Part shown: positions 23,101 through 38,100 of the stretch, in pieces
Numbering within the stretch: position 1 is the first letter of the stretch
Layout: every line of letters begins with the position of its first letter
Assembly (NCBI GenBank): GCA_032433765.1
Contig: JAVIAB010000073.1
Location: 68,677,087-68,741,086, forward strand
Length of the DNA: 64,000 nt
Source of the DNA: Megaustenia siamemsis
Taxonomy: Eukaryota; Mollusca; Gastropoda; Stylommatophora; Ariophantidae
Reading direction: 5' to 3'
Notes under the pieces: generated by a model
Told to the model about the DNA's origin: nothing
The model's database searches: none
What the model saw: only the letters and a program-made list of their open reading frames with translations
Program-made: the position numbers and the translations under genes

Positions 23101-26100
23101 ATGTTGTACAAGATCATAAGGTGCAAAACATATTTTTATGATTCATAAAGAAAAAAAAATAGAGAACAATGGAAATGGAGACATGGAGGAAACTAGAAAC
23201 AGATATAGGAGGGACAGGAAGAATTTAGCTAGAAATGGAAAGATTTGTCTCATACTGTCTATCTATATATTGACCTTTCGAGCCGTAGCCGGCCGATTGG
23301 GCGTAGACCCAGATACTCTTTCTCTTATGTAAGTTTTTATTCTAGCAGTTTTCAATCCTTTTTAAAGATATTTTATTAAATCTTGCCATTTGTCTCTGTT
23401 CTGTACAAGCAACTCGATCTCATTGAGGGAGCCGATTCCTGCTGCTCTTGCCTCTCTGATCAATGTTCTTCTCAGTGTCTCTCTGGGTCGCCCTCTTTTC
23501 TTCTTACCTATTGTTTCCCACATGAGGGCTTGCTTTGCTATTTGGTTATTATCTCTTCTCATCACTTGTCCAACATATGACCATCGTCTCTTCTTGATTA
23601 CTGAAGATGTTAGTGGTTGGTTGGCGATTTCCCTAATTTTCTTGTTTGTTTTGAATTCGTTCCACGCTATACCAAGTATTTTCCTTAGACATTTATTTTT
23701 GAATGCGTTTAACTTTGTTTCTATGTCTCTTGTTGTTTTCCAGCTCTCACATGCATACGTAAGGTTGATAGTACATTTGGTTTGAATAGTCTAAGTTTTG
23801 TGTTTGTGCTGATGAGTTTTGATTTCCACAACTTTTCAAGGCTTCTGAAAGACATTGCTGCTTTAGCTATTATATTACATTATTATAACACTAGAAAAAT
23901 GATAATTTGTTCAAAACCTGTGCTGAGTAAAAAACGAGAAGGATGATGATAATAATGAATTATTATTGTAATTATATCTGTTATTTAAAAAAAAATACAT
24001 TCATATAATTGTAGATTTTCTTGTACGTACTGAATGTAAATATTTTACTTTCTTGTTTTGCCCTCCACTAGGCAGTGACAAATTCAAGAATCCTCATCTT
24101 CAACAAACAGCTGGAGTTGTAATTGATGGATTGGTAATCCATCTTCCACCCAATATAGACAAGTTTGAGGACGAGATGTGTAATCTCTTAAGGGAGGACA
24201 GATCATTACAGAAAATAGAAGCACAAGATTCTCTGTATGTGACGATAGTTGAGAGAAGACTACAGGTGAATTTATTTGTGATTACTTGTTTATGGTGGAG
24301 CTCAGAATAGATGCACTTGACAAATGTAATTTTTGTACTTCCTGGCTGTGTCCTCTGAGTTTGACAATAATGTTGATATGGATAGATTCCATTTTGGAAT
24401 CCATTATATTACTTTTGTTATATACAACCCTAGGCTGTGGTTAAACAAGGACATACATTAAGATTAAAGATTATTGATTTCTGGTTTTAAAAATCTGTAT
24501 AAACTTGTAATAAAAAAAAAGCATGCATTTTTTTAAAAGTCAAGAATATCTAAAACATTATGCATATATTTATAATAATTGTACGAACACAAAATGAACT
24601 TTCATTAACATTTTTTAAATACAAAATTCTACATTTTGGGAGAGTTTTCAGTAGTATTTACTGTAATAGGGTTAAAATCAATATTCTTAAGTTTATGTAT
24701 GATACTCTTATCAACTGTAACACTTTTCATGGGTGTTTAATTGGGTACCTATATTCATTTTTGCCTTGCAATGAAATGCAGATGAAGGACATTTATGTTT
24801 TTCTGTTATTTGTGTATTTTGTCAAAGTGATTTTAACTCTTTAAACGTCTGGTTGCCATCATCACATATTCTCATTTGTAGATCTCTGATCAGTACTATT
24901 GTAGTTGTTTGTGAAAACATCTGAATTCCATAATATAATTATATTATATTATAAATAAATAGAAGAACTATTTAAATATTGGTAAGTAATATATTTCCTG
25001 CTTTATTACTAAGTAATTATTGTTTGGGAATAAGCATAAAATTACTTAACATTATATAGTCATGCAGTGTTTCCCTATGCTTGATGGTAATTAAAGAAAT
25101 AAAATAGTTTTATCTACAAATTAATTAATGTTAATAGCAAAATATGGATAGCACATTTGCCCAATGGTTAGCAATTCATTGTGTCAACAACTATTGATTT
25201 ATTTGTGATCCAATCTACTATTTTGTGTGTGTTTTTTTGTCTTCTAGTGTGTGTCTGTATTTGTTTTGAATTTTTAGATATTTTTCTGTTTTGTTTGTGT
25301 ATTTTTCTGAATGCTAATGCACACATTTGTAATTTTTGTCAGTTTATTATCTATTGTTTATTGTTAAAATTTATTTTATTATTATTGTTATTCTTGTTAT
25401 TATTAACCCTAAAATACGATACCTATCTGTGGTCATGTTTTCACAATGTCTTTGTAAAAATTACTACCACTTAATTGTTACATTTGAAATTTGGAAAATA
25501 AGATTTACTTTGGACTTTTGCTACACAGCTATATGTTTATCAAGCAGAGACATGGGAATTGGATGCTGTAATCATTTACTGGGTTATGTTAGATTTATTG
25601 CCAGAAATTTCAACTCATGGCGCTGTGGCTACCGAAGGTTTTATATTGGTCTATTCACACGGCGCCATCAGTCCATCAATCCTACCATATGTTCAGCTCT
25701 CTCTAAGCATTGTTTGCTGTCTATCTCATGTTACAAAGGTTTGTTTAATGTTTTGCCGACAGCCGAGGAGATTTCCCCCATCATAATAAAAAATAAAAAA
25801 TATAAAATTTCTTGAAAATTGACGAAATTTATAAAACAAATAAAACATCACCCTTTCTACGATACTGTCATACTTTTTACGGCACACTTGAAAAAAAAAA
25901 TCCAACATTAAAGAAAACAAATCCAAAACTCAGGGGTCACTGGAAGTAGTAATTAGGAAGGTATAGGGAAGGGGGAATGTTTGTCTGCAACAAACTGTCA
26001 GATTTCAAGAATTTGTGTTTCGAGGTGTAATTTTTATGATGGAATTGTAATCTAGGGTTAATACTAATGCTGCGCCTACTACCACTACCACTAACTGCTG

Positions 26101-29100
26101 ATCATGAGTGTTGTCCCTCACCTACATAAAAAAGTAAAAAGTAAAGTACCCCCGTCACGCCAAGTGGCATATAGGGAATATGGTGTTAGTGACCATAAAT
26201 TTTACAGACCTTCGGCACATGATTTTTGGGGTAATGTGGTCGGTATTATGTCCGTGCCGCTTTACTTTCCCTGAAAAAAAATCTGTTACCCATTTAAGGT
26301 TGGGTGAAACCGGAAGCCGTCGGTTAGGATCGAACCCTACCTCTTGTCCTTTGTAGTCCAGTTCACTAACCACTGAGCTATCATGGCTCCATCACCTACA
26401 TAAAGCTGTAACCATAACATCTTAATTTTCCACTTTTATCATGTTAACAAAAGTGAAATTGTATACATGCCACTTACAGTCCTTTTATGGGCGGATGACG
26501 AAGAGGTGTATTCCTTTAGTCATCGGGTGAACGCAAACAAGCCACAAACAAACCTTCTTTGTGACACCCTGAAAGAGTCTATGAAGTGTGTTTCTTATGA
26601 CCACCCACCAACCACTACCGCTTCCACTACTACTACTTGCACTGCTACTACTAATACTACAACTACTATTACTGCTACTACTAATACTACTACTGCTACA
26701 ACTACTGCAACTACTACTACTACTGCTGCTGCTGCTACTGATGCTACTGCTGCTACTGCTGCCGCTACCAAAACCAGCACTGCTATCACTACTACACATT
26801 ATAGTGTGAGCCTTCAGCATTCAATGCTGCAAGAGGCTGATTTTTTGGAGTCTGATCTGTTACTGCTTCTGTTACTACTTTTTACATTTGAATTGTTTCT
26901 CATTTCCTTTATCTGCAGAAATTTATTACATTTTTTTGCTGAAAAATAAATGGAAATGCGGGTGTTTGCAGGTTGGTATACATAATGGATGGTGTTACAC
27001 TGAGAAGCCAAATGTGTTCCATTTAGAGAAGCAGACAGCACAGACAAACAAAAAACCAATCTCTAGTCCTTCACTAAGACGTAGTATCAGATATCATGTA
27101 CGACGCAACAGCACTGGATCCTCTACGTGAGTGTTTGCTGTAGTTTTGTTTGGAACCATTTTCTCTGCTGTTAGGAATTCCCATTATCTGCTCTATCACT
27201 TGTCACAGCATTTACCAAAATGCATTGGTCAATAAGTTAAGGTTGCTCCGTGCATGTCCAATTTGACTGCAAAGGCAACAATTCCAACTCTCCTTAGTCA
27301 TCTCTTATGGCATGCATGGTAGTGTTTCTGTTCTTTTCTCCCCTCATCATAGACACCCTGATAGCCACACGGCCTGTTTTTATGATATTTATGTGTTATA
27401 TGATATGATATTTGTACAAAATGTTGTGGTAATGTATGAAATTGGGCTCAGTGGAACTGTTTTAATGATGTATGATTTGTGAGATGGACTTCATTAAAAC
27501 TGTTTACATGGTGTATGATTTGTGAGATGTACTTCAATATAACTGTTTTAATGATGTATGATTTGTGAGATGGACTTCATTAAAACTGTTTACATGGTGT
27601 ATGATTTGTGAGATGTACTTCAATATAACTGTTTACATGATCTATCATGAACAGGTTGTCATCATTCTATCTCTGTCTATTGACCTTTCGAGCCATAGCC
27701 AGCCCATAGGACATAGACCCAGATACTCTTTCTCTTATCTACATTTTTATTCTAGCAGTTTTCAATCCTTGTAAAGATATTTTATCAAATCTTGCCATTT
27801 GTCTTTGTTCTATGCAAGCAACTCTATCTCATTAAGGGAGCCGATTCCTGCTGCTCTTGCCTCTCAGTTCAATGTTCTTCTCAGTGTCTCTCTGGGTTGT
27901 CCTCTTTTCCTCTTACCTGTTGTTTCCCACATTAGGGCTTGCTTTGTTATTCGGTTATTATCTCTCCTCATCACATGTCCAACATATGACCATCGTCTTT
28001 TCTTTATTACTGAAGATATTAGTGGTTGATTGGCGATTTCACTAATTTCCTCGTTTGTTTTGAATTCGTTCCATTCTATACCAAGTATTTTCCTTAGACA
28101 TTTATTTTCGAATGCGTTCAACTTTGTTTCTATGTCTCTTGTTGTTTTTCAGCTCTCATATGCGTATGCAAGGTTGATGGTACGTTTGATTTGAAAAGTC
28201 TAAGTTTTATGTTTGTGCTGATGAGTTTTGATTTCCACAACTTTTCAAGGCTTCTGAAAGACATTGCTGCTTTAGCTATTCTGATTCTAATTTCTTTACT
28301 TGTATGCCCTTCCCTATCAATGTAATTTCCAAGATAGATAAAGTGGTCAATCTCTTCCACTGGTTTATTTTCCATGTATATTCTGTCATCTGTTGGAATT
28401 AAGCTTTTCATGACTTTAGTCTTTTCATGATTGATCTCAAGCCCAATTTTGCTGGCTATTGATGATAATTTCATTTTAGTTAGTTTCTGGTGGGAATCCT
28501 AGATGGAGGATTTGTTTTTCTCCCGCTTGGTATAGAACCATTGATCAGAGGTTTAACATGCCGCTATCGTAAAAAGCTTTTGTTAATGAAGCATAGACTT
28601 GTCATCATTAACACTGATCAAATGGTGTAACACAGATTGTTAATGGGTCAATAAATCAGTTTTAAAAAATAACAGCTGTCAACACAATTTGATGTTTCAC
28701 TTTGTACAGACCTGAAAGTTTATTGCTTACAATAAAACAAACAAAAGCACATATGCAGTGGACAAATATGAAACATGTGGTAATTGTAACATGCTAGATT
28801 AATTATTATCTGTACACAAGAATGTCAGTAGTATCATGGTTAGTATTTTAGCTTAGCTGTAAATCGGCTGTGACTCTGCTCCAGCCTGGCATGCTCCAAT
28901 AAAGATAAAATCAGTAACACTTACTAAATGTTTGATGGCCGAAGTAATCATTGATTGATTGATAGAAAGCACAACAGGAAATTGTGAGCAATATGATCAA
29001 ACATGTGTTTAAATAGAATTGATAAATAAAATGAAGTATTTGAAGAATAAAAAAGCAATGGATGAAAACTTAGGAGAACAATTCATATTTTAAATTTATA

Positions 29101-32100
29101 GAATTTAACAGTTGCACTTCTTTATCCAGGAAAGGCTGGAGAGTAACAGATATTAGTGGTTTTAATTAAATGCAGCATTTTCAAGCTTCGTTAGTTTATG
29201 TCATTTTAAAAAGTATCTTGAATTAAATTTGTGCTTCAAGCTGAAACACTGAGTGAGCTGTTAAATTTTAGAATAAGAAGAAATTGTATTTTATCAATAA
29301 TTGTTGGTTTTCTCTGTATCTTTCTGTTAATTGAAAAAGAAATGTTATTGATTTGTTGTAAGTGCTGGGAGCAATGGAAATATGAATCTAGTGCTGAAGA
29401 ACAGGATCAATCTCACTGAATTGTTGGAAGATCCCATGTGCTCTGTGGTCTTCACTTTGGAATATGTCATTGGAGAACCATTGACTGTCCAAGAGAAAAA
29501 AGTAAGTGCTGCAGGATGTTTAGGGATGAAAGTCTTGTAATCAGACCACATAAAAATAAGTTGTTCTTTTGTTGGAGTTTCATACCTTAATGATTCTTCT
29601 CCTTCTTACACATGTAGACTGCATTAAACTTTAGATTCAGCATCCATTTTTACATATGTGTGGTACATTTTAAGGTGATTTTGTAATCCCAGTTATTGCT
29701 ATCAGAATTTATATGACCATGCTCTGTTCCCATTTATTATTAAAATGATTATGACAAATAATGGTTTGCACCCTTTGCCAGGGAGCAATGTTGGATTTAT
29801 AATCAGTATCAATAAATTAGTTAATCTTGAGTTTAATTGTATAGATCAGTATTTCTCAACACATTTTGGGCCGCAAAGAATTTTTTTGTGGGGTTGCCGA
29901 TCGAATCATCCACTATCTACTTGTTTCTAGCACTTCTAACTACACTTGGGTGTTTGCCCTGTTGTTAACCAAAGGCTCTTACTTCACTACAGGAGCCTTC
30001 TTCTAATGTAACTTCCTCTACTGTATCTTACTACAATGTGTCCTTCTCTAAAATGAATTGTCCACACTTCTAACTAGTAGGAACGTTCGCCCTGTTACTA
30101 CACTAAAGGCTCCACGCCCTACTGGCGTGGACCAGTCTTGCTATCGTTCTTTAGACTACATGTAACATTTTAACTTTTCTGCCTGTGCAAACCCTTTAAG
30201 TAATTCCCATTGCAACTGATAGAATCCTGTCACGTTTTACACTTACCGTCGAACTGGCATTACTCTTAATTGTAATCACTCTTTGTGTTTCTAGAACATC
30301 CCCTTAATGTTCACGATATTTCTTCTTCTTTTACCTTTTAGCTCCCGGTGGAGCATAGGTCTTCAACAAACACTTTCCAAGTCGTTCTGTTTTTTGCCAT
30401 TCTTTTAAGATCATTCCATGTCTTCCCATCATCTTCATCTCTGCTTCTATCTGTCTTCTCCAAGAATTCCTTGGTCTTCCTCTTTGTCTTTCCCCTGGGG
30501 ATTCCAAAAAAGGGCTTGTTGTGTAATACTCTCAGTTGGCTTCCGTAGTGTGTGTCCTATCCATCGCCATCGTCTTCGCTGTATCTCTTTATCCACTGGT
30601 ATTTGACCGGTACATTTCCATAATTCCACGTTAGTGACTTTGTCCTGCCATTTCCATCCCTTTATTCTGCGCAAGCATCCATTAATGAAAGTCTGTACTT
30701 TCGTGATTGTCAATTTTGTCATTCTCCATGTTTCGCAGCCATATAATAGGACCGACTTAACATTTGAGTTGAAAATTTTTATTTTTGTATTTAGCCTAAT
30801 TTCTTTGGATTTCCATATGTTTCCCAGTGCAATGAAAGCTCCTCTTGCTTTTGATATCCTTATTTTGGTATCATTTTCTGTTCCTCCCTCTTTATCTATA
30901 TTACTGCCCAGATATATGTAAGATTGTACATCTAGTAGAGGTATTTCTCCTAGTTTTATTTGGTTATTGCCAACTGCATTAATTCTCATAATGTTGGTCT
31001 TATCTCTATTAATCTTTAGTCCTAGCTGTTGTGATCTCTCATCTAATATACTCATTTTATCCTGCATCTGTTGATGGCTGTGTGATAGGAGAGCTATGTC
31101 ATCAGCAAAGTCTAAATCATCAAGTTGTTTGGTCAGTGACCACTGGATCCCATTTCTGTTGTTTTGAGTTATTTTCATAATCCAATCTATCTATGGCCAG
31201 TAGAAAGAGAAATGGAGACAGGAGGCATCCTTGCCTTACTCCTGTTCTTATTTCAAATGCTTCTGTAAGCTGTCCTTCATGCACCACACTACATTTTGTT
31301 CCTTCATACATTGTTTTTATCAGGTTAATAAACTTTATGGGGATTCCGTAATGACTCAGCAACTTCCAAAGCATTCTTCTGTCTAAACTATCAAATGCCT
31401 TTTCGTAAGCTATGAATCCAATATATAGTGGGGATTTTAGTTCTAAACTTTGTTCAACCATTATACGTAGAGTAGTTATTTGATCAGCACATGATCTGTT
31501 CTTCCTAAAACCTGCTTGTTCATCTCTCAAGTGTTTCTCTATAGCCTCTTTTAGTCTCTCCAGAATGATTCTGCCTAATATTTTTCCTGGCACTGATAGT
31601 AGCATAATTCCTACTATAATTTGTGCACTCCTGTAAACTTCCTTTCTTTGGTAGTTTGATCATATAACCTTCTCTCCAGTCTTTAGGTATTTCTTCCCTC
31701 TCCCAAATTTTATCCAATAGATCCTGTAACATCTTGGTAGAGGTGTTAATATCTGCTTTGATGGCTTCCGAAGGAATTTCATCTGGTCCTGTGGCTTTAC
31801 CATCTTTTAATAGTTTGATGGCTTTCATTATTTCTTCTTTGCTTGGTTTTCCGCAGTTAACGTGTAACTCTTCTTCTGCTGGTAGTATATCTGGAGGATT
31901 ATTTGAGCCGGGTCTGTTCAAAAGTTCTTCAAAGTGTTCTTTCCATCTCTCCATTTGTTCCCTTATATTACTAAGCAGATTTCCTTTCTTGTCTTTGATA
32001 AAGGCGTTGATCTGTCTGTATTTTCCACCTAATTTCTTTGTGCTGTTGTACAGTTCTTTCATATTCCCTTTATTTGCTGCTTCTTCTGCCTCTTTAGCTA

Positions 32101-35100
32101 GTTCATCTATATATTTCCTCTTATCCCTTTTAATGCATCTTCTCACTTCTTTGTTCACCTCTGTGTAAGCTTCCTGTGTCTTGGCTTTATTACTTCTTGT
32201 TTTGCTTTTATTTATGTCTGCTTTCTTGTTCTTTCTTTCTTTAATTTTATCCAGGGTCTCTGCTGTCATCCATGCCTTATTCTGGCGTTCTCTTTTCCCC
32301 AGTGTTTCTTCGCATGTCTCTTTCCATATATTTTTTACCTGTTTCCAATGATCTTCTATATTTATTGTATTTCTTGTTGTTGGAGGACTTGGTATTTGTT
32401 TGATATTGTGACTGCGAATTTATCTTTAATTCCTTGTTCTTTAAGAAACCCTACATTGAAAAACTTTCTACCCTTATTCGTTGTATTATACCTTTTTAAT
32501 TTAATTTTAAGTTTGGCTAACAGAAGATGATGGTCAGAAGCTATATCTGCCCCTCTATATACTTTTACATCCTGTAAGGATGACTTAAACTTATTATTAA
32601 TACATATGTGATCAATTTGATTTTCCGTTCTATGATCTGGTGACACCCATGTAGCTTTGTGTATTCTTTTATGTTGGAATATTGTTCCTCCTAGGCTCAT
32701 TTGATTAAGGGCGCAGAAATTCACAAATATCTCTCCATTCTCGTTTATATCTCCAAGTCCATGTTTTCCCATAATCTCTTCGAAGCCTCTGTTGTCTGAT
32801 CCTACCTTAGCATTTAGGTCTCCCATCAAGATTATAATATCCTTGGCTCGTCTTGCATCCATCTGCCATTGTAGCTGTTTATAAAAATCATCTTTAACTG
32901 AGTCATCTTTATCGTTGGTTGGTGCATAGCATTGTATAATGTGTAATTTTATTTTGTTTTGGTTGTTCTAAATGTTGCTCTCACCAGTCTTGGTCCCACT
33001 GCCTCCCATTCTATTAGTGTCTTCTGTGCATTTTTGATAGCATTATAGCTACCCCTTCGCTATGTTGTGCTCCTGGTTCCTGGTGTCCTGATGATAAAAT
33101 CATCTCCCCTGTATTCAATTTTATTCTCTCCGCTCCCAGCCATCTTGTTTCACACATTCCCAGAATATCTATCTTATAGTTGGTCATTTCTGCTGCCACT
33201 TGTGCCGCTTTTCCCTGTTCGTTAAGGGTACGAACATTCCAGGTGCCAATTCTGGATGATTTCCTGGTAGACAAAGGGTGAGTCGGCAACCCGGACTCCT
33301 TATGGCTTTCTCCGGATTGCGTCATACGTCTCTTAGACAGAGAGCCCTTCTCTTTCCTGGTTGACGGATTAACTTTATCTTTCTTTGACTTGTTCATGTT
33401 TGTGAAGTTTTTTCGGCTTACTTTTTTTACAGTATGGGATAGCCAGTCCCATGCCTAACCCTCCTTTCTCGCCTCTTACGAACATGCCTGGTAGGGTACA
33501 GCGCCGCTATTCTTTACTCCCTTTCGGGCCCCGGCAGCGCACGGGCGACACGATATTTACCTTTTCCTATTTATTCTCCTTACCTGTACTCTCCTATCAT
33601 GCCCTTTCGCTTAAACTACGCTGTTATCTCCACTCCCCTTGTTCTCCCAACTCAACTCATCCTAATCTTCATGCAAGACTCTGAATTCATAAACTGTCTC
33701 ATTAATCTCACTCTCCCTTAGCACAAGATGATTCTCTCATTCTCATTACACAGTCCCTAATACATTATTCTATCTATCTATCTATTGACCTTTCGAGCCG
33801 TAACCGGCCCATAGGGCGTAGACCAAGATACACCTTTTCCTATATGAATTTTTTGTTCTAGCAGTTTTCTTTTAAAGATATTTTATCAAATCTCGCCATC
33901 TGTCTCTGTTCTGTGCAAGCAGTTCTATCTCATTGAGGGAGCCGATTCTGCTGCTCTTGCCTCTCTCATCAATGTTCTTCTCAGTGTCTCCCTGGGTCTT
34001 CCTCTTTTTCTCTTACCTGTTGTTTCCCATATGAGGGCTTGCAATACATTACTACATTACTATATTTTTACATCATTACCTTTACAGCATTACATTATAA
34101 GTGTTCTTTTTAGTGTCTCTTTTGATCTTCCTCTTTTTCTGTATCCTGATGTTTCTCATAGAAGAGCCTGTTTTGGAATTCTCTTGTTGTCTCTTCTCAT
34201 CAAAGCAAAGTGAAAAAAAAAATATATATATATTGTGAATAAAAAAAACCTTATTTTAATGTTTCGGGGTCGCTGGTCACTTTGAATCTATAAAATGGGG
34301 TCGCGGCTCAAAAAATGTTGGGAACCACTGGTATATATTTTTAGATTTAGTATCCATCTTTACATAAGTGTTGTAAATTTCTAGGTGGTTGCTCTCCTAA
34401 TTAGTTGTTATCAGCAATTAAATGACCATTCTTTCTTCAATGTTAATGACTAAATATGTATTATTTATCTTTCATCATACATGTCATAAGGCTATGGAAG
34501 GGCATGACCTAGATGTTGTTTTCTGATAGTGTAATTCAAACTGCATTTTGACAAATGCTCTTTATCATAACAATTCACTTAAAAACTCAGAATGAATTTT
34601 TTTTTTTTATAATTGATGTACAGACATCAATTAGGTGTTTGGATTCCTACAGTCAAGTGCTAACTACAATGTTTTACATTTAAAAAAAAATATTTGAAAA
34701 ATTATTAAAATATTTACAGTACATCCTTCTACAACATACAACTGTGTGAGGCTTTTTCCCCAACTTTTGATTTCCTTGTCTTTCCTGTACAGCAGCAGTT
34801 AGCTTGTGATTAAAATTGTCTCTCCTAGGAATGCCATGATTAAAATGGTTAGAAAGAAAAAAAGTCACACAGACTCTAATGTTCTTCTTTGTTTTCTCTC
34901 ATATAATCACATTAATCTCTCTAATAAAATTGATGGTCTGTCTTAAACTTCTCTTGATAGTCAGCTAGATTGGCCAAAGCCTTGTTGTCACCCTATTCTT
35001 ATAATTTTTTAAAGTTTGCATTTTAAAAAAAAGTCTCTGTTATTCTTATGATGAACAAGTAAGTTTGTGATACATAAATACTTATTGGTATAATAAGAAA

Positions 35101-38100
35101 TATTTATAAATGATTCACAGAGCAGTAATCAGTGTATGTAAAAAAAAGTGCTTTTCAATTTCCGAAGTATAAATCTTTTGCCTCTGTTCTTTCTTCATTC
35201 TTCAGCAAAATCAAAGTTTGGCTCGTACACACACACGCACTATCAGCATCCGCTGGGCATCTTGGACTCCATTTCTACGACCTGATGTGATGGAAGTGAC
35301 TATGGCATTGATGGGAGGACCACGACGGTCTCCTGATGATGCTTTAGTGTACAAGATCCCAGCAACTAGTATGCAAAATGAAGCCACAGCCTTGTCTGCT
35401 GGTGGCCTACTAGCCTTCAGATGGGCCCGTGATGGCGTAGGTGTCCAATCGTGCCGTACAATAATTCTCTTATAGAAAATGTTTTCTTACTTTTTTTTCA
35501 CAGGAAAATTTCTGCTTATTTTTAAGAATGAGAGCTTTGTATTTATTTTAAAATGTATATTCATATTTATTTGTTTTGTTTGTTTGCTCAGCTAACTTTA
35601 AAATCTCTAGTGCAGTCGAGAGTGATTGCATTTTGCGTAAATAACCCTTCCCTCCCCCTATTTTGACACCAGCAATGTGCTCAGGTGTCTCTTGCCATGC
35701 AGGCAGGCATTCTCCAACTTCATAGGTACTGTCATTTTTTTTGTAACTGAAAGTTTTGACGTTTTTAGGTAGATTTTTTCCTGTCAATTTTGCCTGAGTA
35801 GGGGCCATACTTGGCCGATTCCTTCAATTTCCAAATGCCAAGGGTTCTTTAAGGTGCCCAGAATTTATACAGAACCTATTTTTTTTTTTAGATATCCAAA
35901 ATGACTAGATGTTGGATCTCACTACCCAGAGACCAAAGGAGTGTAAAGCCATGAAGAAACCATGGATTGAAGTGAAAAATTACCACGATTTATCGTAGGA
36001 TTTGAACCCAGGATCATTTGTCCATAGGTCGATGTCTTACCTCTAGACAATCAAGCCCCCATAATATTTATTTCAAACTGTTCTTTTTAAAAAAATTATC
36101 CTGTATTTGCATTCTTGCTATTTTTATATTTACAAATACGAATTATGAAAATCTAAAATATTTTTTAGCTAGATTTTGTATTGTTTATTTTAAAAAAATA
36201 TCTTTTTTTTTTTGGCGTTCGCCAGCTTTGACCTCTGGTGAAGTTCCTAGAGACTAGGAACTGAATTTTGCGTGTTAATCCATTTTTCTCTGGCAGCCGT
36301 ATGCACAGGGGTCCATTGTCGCACAGGCAGATAACTCCGTCTTCAGAGGTACTTATATTTTTACCCCGTCATGAGTAATTGACATTTCAAGCCTTCAAGC
36401 CGGGTCTCGTGCTGAAACCAGGGATGGTTGCCACAGAGAGATTTTCATAAATAAAAATCCCAACTGGTGCAGCTGGGATTGAACCCACAACCTCTCTGTC
36501 TCTAGGCCAGCATCTTGTCTCGAGACCAACCAGTCCCCCTATATTGTTTATATTATTTCTGTTAGTGGTTTTTGTTAACCAACTTGTAAATTTAGTTTGT
36601 ATTTTATTTAGCAACACTCTGCTTGTGCAAATTACACTCTTGTTTTATATATTGTTTCAGCTGGTTAATGTTATATTTATAATTTGTGTTTTTTACTTCT
36701 AATGTTGTGCATTTTTTTGTAATGTATTTTATTTAAAAAACAAGACCCTTTGCTCATGACAACTAATTTGCTGTTAGTGCATGTTTGTAGAATTGCTGAA
36801 TACTTTATTACATTTTTTAGTCAGCATTGGTAATCAGTTTTATCACAGTCAACCTTTTTTTGATTTATGTTTTATCAAACAACAGATTTAGGGTGAAACA
36901 GAACATTTTGAGAAAACATGTGAAGGTATTGAAATGGAGATCAACTGAAAAGACTAAATTATTGACCAATAATTTTGTGAACTTTAACACAGACATCAAA
37001 ATCATTGGGCACCTTCTAGAATCAGTTAATGAACTGAAATAATATTTATACAACTGAAATATGTTTGATTGTGTCCATCACAGTTCTAAACTTGATATAT
37101 AGGCAAGTAAAATACAGATTACAGCAGCCTTTTTAAATATATTAAAACCTAACTGGAGAGATCATCATCATCAAGTACCGGGCCTACTGGCGTAGGTGAT
37201 CATGTCTCGCCACAACTTTCGATCTCGACAGTTCTTTATCATTTCTGTTGTTGACCTTCTGCCAAGCCATTCTCTTAAGCTGTCTGGTATTTTCTCTCTT
37301 TGCTTCCCTCTATCTCTTCGTCCCTCAATTTTTTCAGTTGTCACAATATATTCCAGCTGTTCTCTTCTCATTACATGACCAAAAAATGATGATTGTTTCT
37401 TCCTAATATTGGAAACCAGCTCTCTTTTTGCTTTGACCTCTTTCAGAACTCTTCTTAGCTGTCCATGGTATTCTCAAAATTCTTCTGTAAAACCACATTT
37501 CTACAGACTCCAGCGATTTTTTTGTCTGTTGTCCTATTGTCCATGATTCACATCCATATGTTATGACCGGCTCTGCATAACATTTAAGATCTCTTTTTCT
37601 TGTTTCTATTGTCAAAAATAGATTGCATAGTATCTTCCTCATTTTCTGGAAAGATGATTTTGCCTGAGCCATTCCGCATCTTACCTCTTTTTATACATCT
37701 TCCGTCTGAGGTTAACAAAGTTCCCAAATATTTAAATTCATTTACCTGTTTTAATATTGTTCCACCTGTCTTTATTTTGCACTAAGGTGATGTCTTTTCT
37801 TTGTTGTTACCATTACTTCTGTCTTTTTGCTATTAAGGCTGAGTCCTTTATTTTTGCTTTCTTTCACTATAATGTAGCGATTCATGATTGTACAAAGAAG
37901 ATACGATGGTGGTTTTCTGTTGCCTTCCGTCGGTTTGTTTACAGTTGGCTCCACTAGCCTTTGACTAAAAAGTCTCACCCACAAGGCAGTGGGGTTGTTT
38001 TTCTTCAGGGTACCCTCCCTTAGCCTTTTACTCTCCCGAGCTTACCTGCAAGGTAGCAGGGCAACCACAGGTTGTACTGTTTACTGCATACAGTAGCAGG

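Larger units (their letters stand above)
29839..34338. mobile_element. hAT-like DNA transposon, split by nested LINEs
   Basis: The left end begins CAGTATTTCTCAACACATTT (29847). The right end, read in reverse, begins CAGTGGTTCCCAACATTTTT (34330). Both continue into GGGCCGCA / GAGCCGCGACCCC, the terminal motif typical of hAT elements. The 8-bp flanks GTATAGAT (29839-29846) and GTATATAT (34331-34338) match at 7 of 8 positions, as expected for a hAT target duplication. The interior is mostly a later LINE B insertion plus LINE A pieces. No transposase is recognisable, so it is probably non-autonomous. Confidence 0.8.

Noticed and set aside
25336..25815. 159-codon plus frame
   Set aside because: It crosses the left boundary of a MITE and has biased AT-rich composition with no recognisable domain.
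26467..26949. 160-codon Thr-rich frame and overlapping Ser-, Leu- and Val-rich frames
   Set aside because: Generated by the ACT trinucleotide repeat; the exon w6 acceptor lies just downstream and none of these frames joins it sensibly.
30447..33397. Endonuclease/reverse-transcriptase frames as host genes
   Set aside because: The motif order, repeat copies elsewhere in the window and frameshifts identify a dead RTE-like LINE.
35548..35808. 86-codon minus frame as a small gene
   Set aside because: It lies inside a SINE-3 copy and aligns with another copy of the repeat at 18830-18920.
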